Shown here piece after piece: positions 48,996 through 61,036 of a stretch of 64,000 nt of DNA. Within the stretch, counting starts at the first letter, position 1. Every line of letters starts with the position of its first letter. Below the pieces are notes generated by a model, which saw only the letters and a list, made by a program, of their open reading frames with translations, was not told the DNA's origin and did not search any database. The position numbers and the translations under genes are program-made. Origin of the DNA: Branchiostoma floridae (taxonomy: Eukaryota > Chordata > Leptocardii > Amphioxiformes > Branchiostomatidae); contig NC_049983.1 of NCBI RefSeq assembly GCF_000003815.2, positions 13,225,855 to 13,289,854 of the forward strand, in the 5' to 3' direction.

Positions 48996-49008
48996 GCTAC
49001 TACTACTG

Positions 49009-49044
<36 letters not shown>

Positions 49045-52000
49045 TAAACAAATCTAAGGATTAGAGATGATAAATCTTGCATTTCAAAGGTTTGTCTGTG
49101 TTACAAGCAAGAGATGAGGATATGCCTAACAACTCCCATATTTCCTAGGTTCATGGACTTCTCCTTGGTGCTGAAAGTATGGCTGCACTAACAATGGAGT
49201 TTCCAAAAGATTTGTACTTGCAAATTTGCACTCTTCAACATTATATCTTACTGTTTCAAAGCATGATCTATGTGCTTTTCAGAGCTGGTTCATGTGACAC
49301 AGACTATAAAGGTGTCAGCTAATTATGTTGCAAATTGCACACATGATAAAGTAGGGTCAAAGTATCAGGGCTGTTTGAAGTTAAGTTAACCAATATAATG
49401 TATCCCAGCAAGACATGGGGAAAAAATTCTTGTTAAGTTTTTATTTTGGTGAAAATAGCAAGGGGATTCTTAAACCAATTCTAACATAGCATTTCTAAAC
49501 AAAATACATTACTATAATGCTAGTAGATAAGAAGAAGCATGTCTTTACCTCCCTGTTGGGGTTGAATTTGGTGATCTGTGCCAGCGTGATGTCTGTGCCC
49601 ATTACTCCTAGAATCTCCTGGCTCTAATACGCACACCAAGACAAACACTTTTGATAAAAATGGAAACTAACTAACTACAGGACAATAACATGGTGTACTA
49701 AGTTTGCAAGTGCAAGTGTAAGGACAATAGCAGTATCTTTGTGACATCAAAGTTGCGATACTAAAATTTGAAGTCCCTGCAGCAGACAAATATAATAATG
49801 GATAAAACATGAAAGTACTGAATACAAAGATCAACAGTTTTGGGTGTTACACATTTTCATGATGTCACATTTCATATGCAGGGCAGTAAATGATATGGAC
49901 ACATTTGATTTTCATGTGCCTGAACCCTTCACATAAGACATAATAAGTGCCACTATGATGATTACACAACATTCTGCTCTGTCAGTGACAAATAACAAAA
50001 CACATTCAGAAAATGCCGCTGCCCTTCATAAAAGATTCTGCAAAAAAGGTGAGATTGTGGAAAAAACATCATCAAAATATTTTAATAGATTGTTAGCCTA
50101 ACTTAGTTTCCATAAATTTATAGATACTCTACAATACTCGCGAACTTTCTCGACTGCATTACTTTGAATTGGTCACCTAAAGTTATAATGACATTTAGGT
50201 GTTAAACCATTTTATTCATGTGTTTCCTTGTAATTTGCATCATTCTAAACCCTACAACATCAATTTGATGGTCTTTGATTGTAAGACCACATCTAACAGT
50301 ACCCAGGGAAAGAATATGACTAAAATCAGAAGCTGTAGACTTATTTCACATTGCTGAAGCGCAGTACAGCCACCACATCACTGCATCACATCTCAGAAAG
50401 GCACACAGGACACTTACCATCAGGACAAGTGGTCACAGATACATACAGTCAGCCACAGACCTTACCACAGTAACAAGGCCAGCTGTCTAACACAACATCT
50501 ACCACCAAGCTACTTACGGAATAAGAATTTCCATAACTCACTGTTTGCTTCATGGAAGAGGAAATAAGGAACAGCCAACACTTTTTAACATGCACAGTTC
50601 AGAACAAGTACATTTCTGTTTGCTAGTTTTGGGCTGCTGAAAATGAAACAGTAAAAGTGCTACTGAACATTTAAGGCATTTTCCCCCTGTCCATTTTGTG
50701 AAAATGCCTTAGTTACTACATATGCTTAACTTTTAATTCAATAGAATTTTAGATGTACTAATCACTGTAAGTGATGAATCTGAACCATAAAAAAGCATAG
50801 CGCAATGCTTAGCACTATCTACACATAGCATTTGTAGCTTTAGTGTACAAGTATACTGTTAACTGGCTGGACTATAATCAGACATATAGACTATGCAAGT
50901 CTCACTTTACATAATATCTTCACGTCTGAAGTCTATCTACTCTAACAGTCAGGGGCAAGAACAAGTCTTTGAGAGATTGTATGTATTAACAGTGGCCTTT
51001 ATGTTACTAACATATTTATTATTGTGGCTACATAGTCTTGAGAAAATAAAATGGAGTAATCTACTCACTCCTAATGACTTGTTGTAGACAGGAAGAGTGA
51101 TAGTTGTCATCATGCCCATGCCCTGCAATGGAAAATCAAGGTTATCATTACATGAATTAGCCAGACTTCATACCAATATCGTACACTGCATCACCTTAAT
51201 GAGACTACAAAGTTGATACATTCAATAAATGACTGAAAATTAAATGTGAACTGTACCTACAATATTCCACCAGAGATCTACATGCTCTGAGGCTGCTCAT
51301 GATTTGCATGTTATCATCAGTTAAGTTTAGCACCATGAAATGTACTAATAAGATTGATTACATTCATTAATGTAACAGCAGATGGTCCAGTAAGACTTTT
51401 TCTCTATTCATTTAGATACATGTAGTAATCATCATTTGCCAGAGATTGGAATAGGCGAAAATGTACATGATTGTATATACAGTAACTTGTTCCCCTACAC
51501 ATCAACAATAAGAAAATAGACATGTGAATGGCACTTAACAATAACATTAAAATGATTCTGACCATAGCATCCAGGTAGATGTTTGTCCACATAAACTGTT
51601 TTTCCTCTGATAACACCATGGGTCTACTCAGTACAGCTACATAGTCCTACAAACAAAGAATAGTTAGAACAGTGTCCTATAACAGCTCTTTTCCACCTCA
51701 TAAAAATGTATCCTATGGAAGTGCCATCATAATCTATAACATATGGTTTACTGTAACAAGTATAGATTAAAGATGCTTGAAGATACATGGATGTAGAGAA
51801 AACAAGCACATATGAAACAATGGGTTTCATCCAATATTACATAACATTCTTTTGCTTTTGTCAAGTCTTTGCAATATTTCAGGGAAGCCACTTCACAAAG
51901 TACTAATAACAGCAGATTAAATGTTTAAGCCATGTATCTGCTTTCTTCAAGATATACCGTGCAATTTAAAAAAACAACCTATTAATGACAATCATTACGA

Positions 52001-55000
52001 ATCATACTCTACATGATCAGACAGTAGGCACTTGCACAATGAAAGTCACTGGCGTGCATTATTGACATGATCATGATGGTCACATCCTGCATCACTTGTT
52101 AATTTACCTGGTGGCATAGAGGGCAGAGGTGCTACAGCATCACAAATATTGGGAAGGGTTACAAATGGAAAGGGAAAGGAAAAGTAAGTGATAGGGGAGT
52201 GAAAAGTAAGAAATGTGAAAATTAAAGGGATAGGAACAACAATGCTACCTACACCTTACAAAAAAGGTATGAAACTTAAGGATGAAAACAATCTTATGAC
52301 AAATGAAATCTCTATATATACATCAACCCTACATGTTGAATTAACGTTGAACATCATAAGCAGGTGTCGCGTGGAACAAAATTGCAGACTGTAGCAATGC
52401 TGCATCTTCCAGGAATTGCTCCAACAATGTATCAGATATTGCAAAGCTAAGTAATGCACTGAACTTGGTGTTCTGCAGGTAACAATTCTTTATCATGATC
52501 CTTCCCAACTGTAATGTATTGTAAATTTCCATTTAGTATTCAGATGTGTCCAGCTAGAATCCCTCTAGCTCCAGCTCTGCCAAGCCCCAAAAAACATAGT
52601 CACTTGTTTTTCTGCCATTTTTATTGTCGGAACCATTGCTACAAAAGTTGATCAAGCCTCACACAATGAAACAAACAGTGGGATGCCCTTTGTGAAAATG
52701 TTGTCACGGACGTTTCACAAATTGATTTTTTTTCATCTCCCCACAAATGGATGACAGTGGAGATACATTGTACTTGATGACAGGTCCCTGAGAAACAAGC
52801 TGTACCCTCTGCCTGTCCAGCTCCCCTCACCTGTGTCTGCTGTCTTATGGCCCCCACTGCTGGGATCTCTAAGAAATAACCTGATTGGTGAGACAGAAGG
52901 AGAGATAGCTTAGAGGAAAGTGGGGAGAGAAATAGGAGAGTGTGGGGTGGAGAAGTCAGCCAGCCAGCCGCTCACCTGAGTTTTCTGTCTGATGGCTCCG
53001 ACAGCTGGAATGTCTACATAATAACCTACAGTGTACATGGCAGAAGGATCAGCTTTGGTCACACAGAAATGGGCACAAATTGTTAACTTTCTGGTGTTCC
53101 TGTCCCAGGGCAAACTCACAATCCAATACAATCATGTACTTTTGGACAGGTAATCAATATGGTTAAGGCTCAGCTTGTATTACCTTTTTAGTCATTAATT
53201 CTAACACATGAATGTTTAGTGATTTCCAATCTACGCTTAATGGATTCTTTTACTTATGAGGCTTATGAGGTCAAATTAATGATTAAGGTATACTGTAACT
53301 GAGAGAGCTTCCCCTGGGACCAGTTGATGATACAGAATCATCTCTTCATGCAAAAATCAATCTAAAAAACAAATTAGATTTAACATTTCAAATTTAAACC
53401 CCTATTATTAGAAAAATGATTATGAAATTTCATGAATGAAAGGCAAAATTGCTTCAATATGGGGTGCACTGCAATTCCTCACTCTCACAAGCTGTAGTGT
53501 GATTCCTCAAACTAGAAATGATGAACAAGAATAGATAAGAACATGCCAAATATTAGCACCAGCAAACTTACAAGAGAAATTAGTATTATCATTTTGTAAC
53601 TAAGATCAAAATCAAACACAACATTGCATTTGGTGAACTATTGTTACCCCGTTCATTTACATGCTGAAGTCATGCCATATGAACAGCTGCAGGAATCCAT
53701 GCTATGTTGGAAAGTTGCACTTCATTGAAAGAATGTTAGAGGGCACACCTGCAGTGTTTAATCACAAACCTTTATTTTCACATGCCATCCACTTAAGTGC
53801 ACTGGTTGAGTAAGCAGGAGGGCCAACTGCATAGGTGAATATTCTGATCTGTAGCAAGAGGGGGGCAGACAAGTTGCTCACCATGTTAGAAAGAAACACT
53901 TCTGTAACGAGTAATAGAAATATTACCACCCAAGAGTGCTATTGTTTTCAAGCAGGAAAAGTTGCAGTTTATGCTAAAAGTAGTGTAAAAACATGGATTT
54001 TAATATCATAAAGTTGTATAGCCTTAACCATCAAAATTCTACAAAATTACATAATATATTTGGTGTTATCATGATATTTATACATAGTATTTTCTTCTTT
54101 CATCTCCAAGAAACAAAACTTACATCTCTGTCCTTGTTATACTTCTCAAAGACCTCCACAGGTCTCTCGGTACCACCATCAGTAAAAAGCATGATGATCT
54201 TGTTACACCTGGCACCCTGGCTGGTATGGGTTGCATTGAACTGGTGGGGGAATCAGAAAATTCGGTAACCATTATTTTCTCTCGCTCATGCACCTAATGT
54301 CAATGTCATGAATACCTCTCACTCAGAAGTTGTCGTACACATTACAAATTATATTATGTGTGTGGATCATTAAAAAAGTTATAAATACTGCTAGACCCTA
54401 TAAGGAAGATTAATTTGTTCCAAAATGTAACATGTCTCTGTATCATGATCACAATGGTCAGCATTTCACTTCCAGACCAAAAAAACATACTAGTAGTCAA
54501 ACATTTGCTGTACTAAGGATAATTAAATGTAGTCCTCAGCACTTGGTAAGGTTCAGGACCATATCAATAGACATGCAAGGCAAAACTTACATCGTCAAAA
54601 GCTCTGAATGCAAACTCCAAGCCCTTTCCAAAGTCAGACATGTTTCCATCACCAATCTCCAGGACAGCAACTTCCAGAACCTTCAGGACAAACACATAAC
54701 ATGCAGGACACACATGCATGGTGGACCTCAACAAACAAAATGTCTTCTCCTGCAGTACTTCCTGTGAACTTCTCTTACTTATGTCTCTGGGTCTGCTAGA
54801 CATGTCTGTTTGATAGCATGACCTCGAGTAATGTTACCAGCTTGTCACATCTGAGGAAAGGACATTTCTTTTGCTATGGGTATTTGTTGTGGATGATTCT
54901 ACAATTGTTAGAATGTGGGTTAGAATGAGGTTTGTTAGAATGGGACAGTTGAAGTGAGAGATAAATAATTTAACTCATAATCTTAACAAAGGATTATATA

Positions 55001-58000
55001 TCATGTTAGAGAGACAATAATCAATCACAGATGAAAGAAAAAGTAGCATACTTTCTGGAATTGCTTGAAACCAAATTCTAGGCCAGCACTCCAATTATGC
55101 CGATCAGTGGCCTTTATCAGTTTTAAACCTTCAAGGAAGATCTAGGAAAATTGTTGAGAGGAAGCAATTATGGAAACAAGAAAAAAAAATCAGAAAGCAT
55201 AGAAAGACAGAATGCAAGTACAAGATATCATAGAGAATTTAGCTGGTATGTTGAGTAACTGCTAAATTGATGAAGTACTGGAAACAACTGAGTTGCTGAG
55301 ACTGCATGTTATGATTTCTGGTAAAAGTCATTAGAGGAACTTTTTCACTCAGCTTTAAGCTTAGTATTCTAACACAAAAGTATACCAGCAACTTGTCAAA
55401 ATAGGTCATGTAGCAGATGGTCTTTACTTCAAAGACAGAAATGTTACAATCAAGTCAATGCAGCTGTTTCAAAAATGGTATACCAGTAACAAAATATTTG
55501 CTGATCACATCACCAATTCCCAAGGATAGCAAAAGTTGATTTACACTAACCGTTTGTAAAACTGCAAATTGTATTTGATATATAGAATGCATTCCTGATA
55601 GGACTAGAGAAAAATCTATCCCGGAGAAAACATGCTTGAAATGATTGATGTTTACCTTTTTGTTGCGTACATTGGCCTGGACAAAGGTGTCAAAGCAGCT
55701 GACATAATGTGCCTCTGTGTTGAACTAGTGGGAGTGAAAGGGTATCAATGAGCTGATTCACAAGATACAGCAAGGTTACTGAAGCAGCACCGTTTATCAT
55801 AACTATAAAAACACTATGGAACAGCTGGCATTGTAAATGTTGGGTCTCAGTTTTTCTACCAAACCAAAATATGAAAAAGAAAACTTTGGAAGACATGCAG
55901 TATTGATTAGGCTCCTGTGCCCACGGAGCAAAAATTTTCTCATGAAGTTTATCTTCTAACAACAAGAGAAAGGTGAAACTAAACTTGTTTGACAAAAGTA
56001 AATTTAAAGTTGAATAAATGCATGTGACACTAACCCATGCCATATTGACAAAGTCATTTTCTCCTAGTGTCTTGAGTAGTTCCTGTACCGACCTCTTGAT
56101 GAGGGTGAGGGTCAAACCGTGGACACTTCCACTACTGCACAATAGAAGAAAACAGAAGATGACATAAAAGCATGAGACTCAGTATGTTATACACACATAA
56201 GCTAAAATATATCCTTATCTCATTCTGCTAAATATAGATGAAATCACTAGAAACAAACAGAGCTTCCTGTACTTTGAATTGTGATTAAAATCTGTCCATG
56301 TCCCTTTCAATGTCATCATTAAACCAGACAATGTTGACATGGTCCTTCATCATAAACTTGCTTGTAACAGTCTAGGAAGAAACAGCTTATGACATCTTAA
56401 GACCAAACTGGAGCAGAGCAAAGAAGGCACTGTGACTGTATCTCCCATGTTGCATTGATCTCCCCCTGGTGTAATGCAATCTCAGGGCCTCTTGTCACAA
56501 AGGTCACCCATTCCAAGTTGAATGAACTAGTACAACCTACAAAGTCAATATTCAACTTTGATTTCTGTGTACTCTGTTGATGTTCAAGTGTGTGTATGTA
56601 CAAATGTATGCAAGGACAAGAAGAATGGCTGTTATTCCATGATATATGTATGTCATACATGTAAAAGTAGAACTTAATAGTTGTTGAGCTTAAAGATAGT
56701 TTAGTGTGACTCATGAAGAATGCCCAATTGAAGTACATAATTATTTGATCTTCTTGTACCTTTGAAATATGTATGTTGTACTTAACGTGGTAGGTTGAAT
56801 ATCACACAAGTGTACTACCCAAATTATGTAAAAACAACATATGTATTAAACATACTTACTTGTCAATTAGGATCATCATATCTTTTGCTGAACTGGCACC
56901 TTGGATGTACCTGTAATTTGGGGAGAAAGTTAGACATGAGAATCTAAGACACATATTAAACATTCTTAAAGTTTTTGTTTGCCTTAAGTAAAAACATGGC
57001 CACCTATTCACATTCTGCTACCCTCTCTACTTGTAGACCTATGAAATTCATGATGAACATGGCCCAGTTTATCCCACTAGGGGCTACAAAGTAGATTAAA
57101 AATCCATTTGTTTTGCTCACGTATGTCGTAAAGGAAAGGTATTACTGACAGCATGTCGTGACATATGCCATAAAATCAATTTCCAGGCACCGCGTATTAA
57201 TCATAAAAATTGACTGTCTTTCATCTGAGTGGAAAAGTTTTACAATACATGTCAAGATTACATATATGAAAGGTCTTACAGATTAACCCAGTCAGATGAC
57301 CCCTTTTTGTGAGGGATGATCCAATCAAGAGCTGTCTTTATCACACAAATTGATTCCTTTCCATTAAATCAACTGCATCAAAGGAAAGGTTCCATTTCAA
57401 GGTTACACAAACATATGTATAAAAGACCCCACAGCAACCCAGGGACCAGCCCAATTTGATTTGCAATTCTAAGGATTATTATTTGTGAAGATAATAGTGA
57501 CTGTGTAGAATGCCTTTAGTCAGCACAAAGAAGATTAAAGCAAAATTTGATGTACTTAGGTATAGGTAACCTGATTAAGCAAAGAATTCTCGTTAGAGAA
57601 AGGCTCAAAAGCACAATGTATGTGCATCATTCAAGAAAAAGAAGTAGGCCATATTGTATGCAAGAAGACAAAAGACATTCTGAGGAAATGTATTTAGGAC
57701 ATTAATTGTTGATAACTTCAATCTGTCTTTACAGAAAATTCACAACTCACCATGGCCTTCTCCTGACATCAAACAGGTCTACTGTCCCAGGACTCTCCCA
57801 CTGGAAGGCTTAAGAACAGACAACATATCAAGATATGTGAATCCTAAGTTATAGCAAAGGTTTCTTGCAAATTCACCCACAGTAGGCTAATGAACATGCA
57901 TGTGAACAACAATCAACGATAGTGTACAAGCATAAAAGTGAATATACACGTAAAAGAAAGTGAACAGACAATGAAAATTAAACTATGCTGCAAGGATCAT

Positions 58001-61000
58001 TCAACTACATTATAGTCAGCAGGTTGTTTCTTTGCAGTGGAGTTGACTTTATAACAAGAAAGTAAAAAAACAGAGAGGGCAGACGGTAAGTACATTGTAC
58101 CCTCTGATGGAACAAACAGGATTTGCACTACACCCTCTGGCAGAACATATACAGAAATTCAACTTCAAGCTGAATTGCAGAAACACTAACAGAGACACAA
58201 AAATAAGTCAAAAACATTCAATCTTTCCATGGTATTTCTATAACTATAACTGGCAAGGGCTTTGAAATTTCCTTCCTCACAGCTGCGAAATTTGGGCCAT
58301 AAGATGGAAAATTAAATTTACTGAATGCTTTTAGTCAGCAGCCCTCTAGACTTGAACATGACTCCCCCACTGCCCATACAGATGCATAGTCAGACATTAA
58401 GTGCTTATTGGGAAGTGGCAATGGCCTTATATGACTCCAATCTTCTTGCTGTTTTGCCTGACAAGAATGCAGATTCTTACATCTGACGTTTTGGCTTGAT
58501 GTGCTCACCGACAAATGGTCCCCCAGTGGAACCTGATATCATTGTTATGTGACATTTCCCATGCCACAGAGTCTAGATTTGTCTTGATTGCCAAAATGAC
58601 TGATGAAGCAATTTGTACCTTGTATTTGGTTCCTACTCAGGTATTCCAATAAATAAAGGGAAAGCTGGTGTGTCTCCGGCATGAAAATGTCAGGAATAAA
58701 TCATTTAACTTTAATTGCTCCCCCTGTGATACAATCACATTTAAACGTCTTACTGCTGCATCTTATGTATGAAGTGTCTCTGTCCCTAAGGAATTGTGCA
58801 TTAAGAGATTCGTGCCTTTTAGGACTTCCTAGAAAAAAGCTTTTAAAAAGAGCCATTATTAATTCTGTCACCTCCTTTTGTGAGTCAGTGTCTGATGTCT
58901 TTGTTCTGCTTGAGTCAGGCAATCTTTATGTAGACATGACTGATTCTCTATATCCTACATACAGGGGTCACTGTCTGGTTATTCCACTCTCTCATGGCAG
59001 TAGCACACATGAAACTTTAATTTGCCTTTCTCTCCAAATGCCCTTAATACATTTCTTGTGAGCCTCTGGAACACAGATGATTTGTTGTTTTTTGAAATAG
59101 TAATCAACCAAAGTATGCTTCCTTCACCTTCTTCCTGCTGTCTGTATCTGTATCTATATATATTAGCCGGTATAACCGCCATTCTGCGTAACACACCAGC
59201 TTCGCAGGCACGCGGTGCAGCAGCAGTTGGTTATATTACACTGAACGATCCGTCACACCTAACTTTTGCACATCTATCTGCAAACGTTCTTTAAAGATAT
59301 CCAGAGAAGATGCCCATACTGTGCTTGGTGATAACAAATTCCACTCTACGATAGTTCTGGGAAAGTACGAATTTTTGAACACATCAATCCTAGCTTGGTA
59401 ACTCTGGTACTTGAAGTCATGGCTGTTTCTTGTTCTTTTTTGAGCTGGTATTAGATACTGATAGTATCAGTCAGTACGTCCACCAGCTTATTGGTAATTT
59501 TGTACATCATGCAAAATCTGGACATTTTCCTTCTGTCTTCAAGTGATGTCCACTGCAGATCTGTTTTCATCCTTGTAACACTAGCATCCCTGTTGTAGTT
59601 GTTTGTACAGAATCTGGCAGCTTGGTTCTGTACCCTTTCAAGTTTATCTTTGTCTGTCTAGCCCCGTAACCAAAAGAGAATTCACAGCCAAATGACTATG
59701 TCCATGTGCCAAAGGCTAAAGAAATCAGTTCAACAGCTGCAATAATTGCACTATACCATATACATATAACAACAGGATGTACACAGAGCCATCAAGATAC
59801 AAAAAGATTAAAAAATTAATCTATATTTGTCTGACTGGTCCATTGCAATTGAATATGTCTGTCCAGCTACAGGTATTGGTTGCTAAAATGGTCTATATGT
59901 GTCTAGATTATAAAGTACCTGGGTAGTCTCTAAAGGGTCCTTGGCTACTGCCAAAGTACTGCCACAGCAAACCTGGGTCCTCTACTGTGTTGGCATAGAA
60001 CACTTCATCCAGCTTGTCTGACCATTTCAGCTCATTGGCAATCTTGGGGTCTGAGCAAGGAAAGGAAATATTCATTTTAATCAGAATACAATTAGGGATA
60101 AAAAACAGCAAAAAGGTTAATCAAGTACAACCATAACATGTTTATTACATGACCAAGCTCTCTTATTCACTTAATATCAGTACCCTTATTGCTGGTAATG
60201 AAGCAGGAAGCTGTATTTCAAAAACTTTGTTACAGTAGAAAGAAGTCAGACTAGTCTGTGGACTTTAATACAGATTGGTGCAATTTACACATTCATCACA
60301 TCATCATCATCACTGCCAAACTTGTAACCAAACTTTGGATTAAAAGACATGACTGTGCTAAAAGGAAGTCCTCCTGAGTTTAGGTTTAGGAAAACCTACA
60401 AGCCTAAGGCTTCGAATGTGCTTGGAGTACTCAACAATACATCATTCTATTAAAATTGGCAGGATCCGTGTACTTGTAAGATTAATCAATTTGGAGCTAA
60501 TAAGATGTGTACCTCCCTTCCAGATATCTGTTGGCAGATGGATGGCACTGTAGGTACGGTTGATGGGTTTCCTGAACTGTGGGTCGTACGTTAGGATGGG
60601 GTCTCCATCAGCAAGGTTTTTGGCATCATACCAGTGGACATCCTCTATCTGCCAAGGGAGAGAAAAGCAAACTCACCATGCTACATATGCTGTGTAATGC
60701 TATTTGTTATTATGAACTGATCTCCCCAAGGAACACAGTAGGGCATTTATTTGCCCATGGAGGGGGACACTGATCATGAAGTCTGCATCCAAAACTATTT
60801 CAAGTAGGCACACTATAGGTAGAATTCTAAATAAAAAAAAGGACATTAAAACCAAGAAACTTGCACACATGTTTTCAAGATCAGATCTTTTGTGCAAACA
60901 TCTGTTAAATGGGTCCTTCATAAGAATGGCTTAATTTAAGCAAAAGTCCAATATTGTAGAAAAAAAGGTTACTTACCGCCAGGTCTGGGTCATAGGTGTA

Positions 61001-61036
61001 ATTCAGGGCCAAGTCTTCTGCTGCGCTTACCACAGT
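36245..61036 (-). CDS. CACNA2D: voltage-gated calcium channel alpha2delta subunit (alpha2delta-1/2-like), 5' end missing
   Basis: Exons: 61036-60977, 60648-60513, 60050-59919, 57808-57751, 56910-56860, 56134-56035, 55724-55656, 55141-55052 or 54680-54591, 54240-54124, 53848-53770, 53025-52976 or 52880-52831, 51646-51563, 51122-51069, 49623-49549, 48831-48757, 48122-48105, 47815-47795, 46733-46662, 46379-46308, 46015-45954, 43826-43759, 43450-43402, 43117-43023, 42717-42624, 41836-41774, 41498-41395, 41062-40979, 40861-40800, 40582-40526, 40366-40299 (frame problem), 39957-39887, 39526-39445, 39177-39104, 38808-38782, 38426-38404, 38290-38161, 37421-37281, 36753-36711, 36355-36245. The protein promotes surface delivery of Cav channels. 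Seen: [20 protein letters not shown] segment, VWA with MIDAS DNSGS and LFTDGG, WMACENK, Cache-like [23 protein letters not shown], and a hydrophobic C-terminus after HCGAAA fitting a GPI signal. The last internal borders (37.3 and 36.7 kb) are the least certain. Confidence 0.9.
37488..37700 (-). repeat. inverted copies of the 140-156-bp repeat family
   Basis: About one and a half units with GTCCTTGGTGCTGA, CTGGATGGTTACCATTATGA, AAATTGTGTCTGACTGTTGA and ACATTGGTGCTTTTATTC, reverse complements of the landmarks at 31659-32110. It is in an alpha2delta intron and directly abuts a LINE fragment. Confidence 0.8.
37700..37913 (+). mobile_element. 3' end of a non-LTR retrotransposon (LINE) fragment
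   Basis: The frame reads [21 protein letters not shown] then [21 protein letters not shown] and IFRRQLVKH. This fits the C-terminal tail after reverse transcriptase in CR1/Jockey-type LINEs (YxTR...P...F.YR....WN.L...L....FK..L). It ends at TGA and is inserted in an alpha2delta intron. Only the tail is present. Confidence 0.65.
40299..40366 (-). other. CACNA2D: alpha2delta exon with disrupted reading frame
   Basis: Flanks are good splice sites (TTGTTCCAG acceptor, GTGAGT donor), and the next exon begins VGRFFGEVD as expected. The previous exon exits in phase 0, and in that frame this one reads IFSCLAG and then a stop. The residues expected from the family (LLDDG..F, DDQVG) are spread over the other two frames. 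The exon is 68 nt where 66 or 69 would keep the frame, as if two single bases were extra. A fully open reading exists with a phase 1 entry but matches the family poorly. Confidence 0.6.
45690..45960. other. GC-richer island in an alpha2delta intron, unidentified
   Basis: Unlike its AT-rich surroundings, about 270 bp is GC-rich and open on the plus strand (for example [18 protein letters not shown]). No splice context or family could be assigned; it overlaps the donor side of the alpha2delta exon 46015-45954. It may be an inserted or processed sequence. Confidence 0.3.
47201..47240. repeat. CA-rich microsatellite
   Basis: Interrupted run of CA repeats (CACACACACACACATCACACACGCACACAG-type), in an alpha2delta intron. 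Confidence 0.8.
47795..47815 (-). other. CACNA2D: 21-bp alpha2delta microexon
   Basis: Phase 0 on both sides; encodes KARLEYR between a TTTTCTGAG acceptor and a GTGAGT donor. It can be included or skipped without changing frame. Confidence 0.55.
48105..48122 (-). other. CACNA2D: 18-bp alpha2delta microexon
   Basis: Phase 0 on both sides; encodes EQTYSS between TTTTGTTACAG and GTGAGT. It lies in the region between the Cache-like segment and VEP/NPSKEE, where vertebrate alpha2delta genes are alternatively spliced. Confidence 0.6.
48941..49043. repeat. (TAC)n trinucleotide microsatellite, about 34 copies
   Basis: Nearly perfect TAC/CTA run of 103 bp with two TGC interruptions, in an alpha2delta intron about 110 bp upstream of the exon 48831-48757 on the transcribed strand. 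Confidence 0.97.
52831..53025 (-). other. CACNA2D: duplicated alternative alpha2delta exons encoding the IPAVGAIR segment
   Basis: Exon 53025-52976 encodes [17 protein letters not shown] and exon 52880-52831 encodes [17 protein letters not shown]. Both are exactly 50 nt, enter in phase 1 and exit in phase 0, so either, but not both, keeps the frame (100 nt together would break it). Confidence 0.88.
54591..55141 (-). other. CACNA2D: duplicated alternative alpha2delta exons in the VWA domain
   Basis: Exon 55141-55052 ([20 protein letters not shown] then [10 protein letters not shown]) and exon 54680-54591 ([20 protein letters not shown] then [10 protein letters not shown]) are both 90 nt, phase 0-0. 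Both align with the same family segment between ANVRNKK and the [12 protein letters not shown] exon. Including both would add 30 residues inside the VWA fold, so mutually exclusive use is likely. Confidence 0.85.
59155..59660 (-). mobile_element. LINE reverse-transcriptase C-terminal fragment, decayed
   Basis: Minus-strand translation, with frame changes, gives [16 protein letters not shown], then [27 protein letters not shown], and TRNSHDFKY ... [12 protein letters not shown]. This is the typical post-RT tail of CR1/Jockey-type LINEs (W..L..RR...R....YK). At least one in-frame stop is present. It lies in an alpha2delta intron. Confidence 0.75.

Noticed and set aside
48775..49047. Open frame ending in a run of about 34 leucines
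   Set aside because: The leucines come from the (TAC/CTA)n microsatellite read in one frame; the upstream part is antisense to an alpha2delta exon.
50520..50560. Strong minus-strand donor (GTAAGTAGC) suggesting an extra alpha2delta exon
   Set aside because: The only nearby acceptor gives a 23-nt block that starts with an in-frame stop when entered in phase 0.
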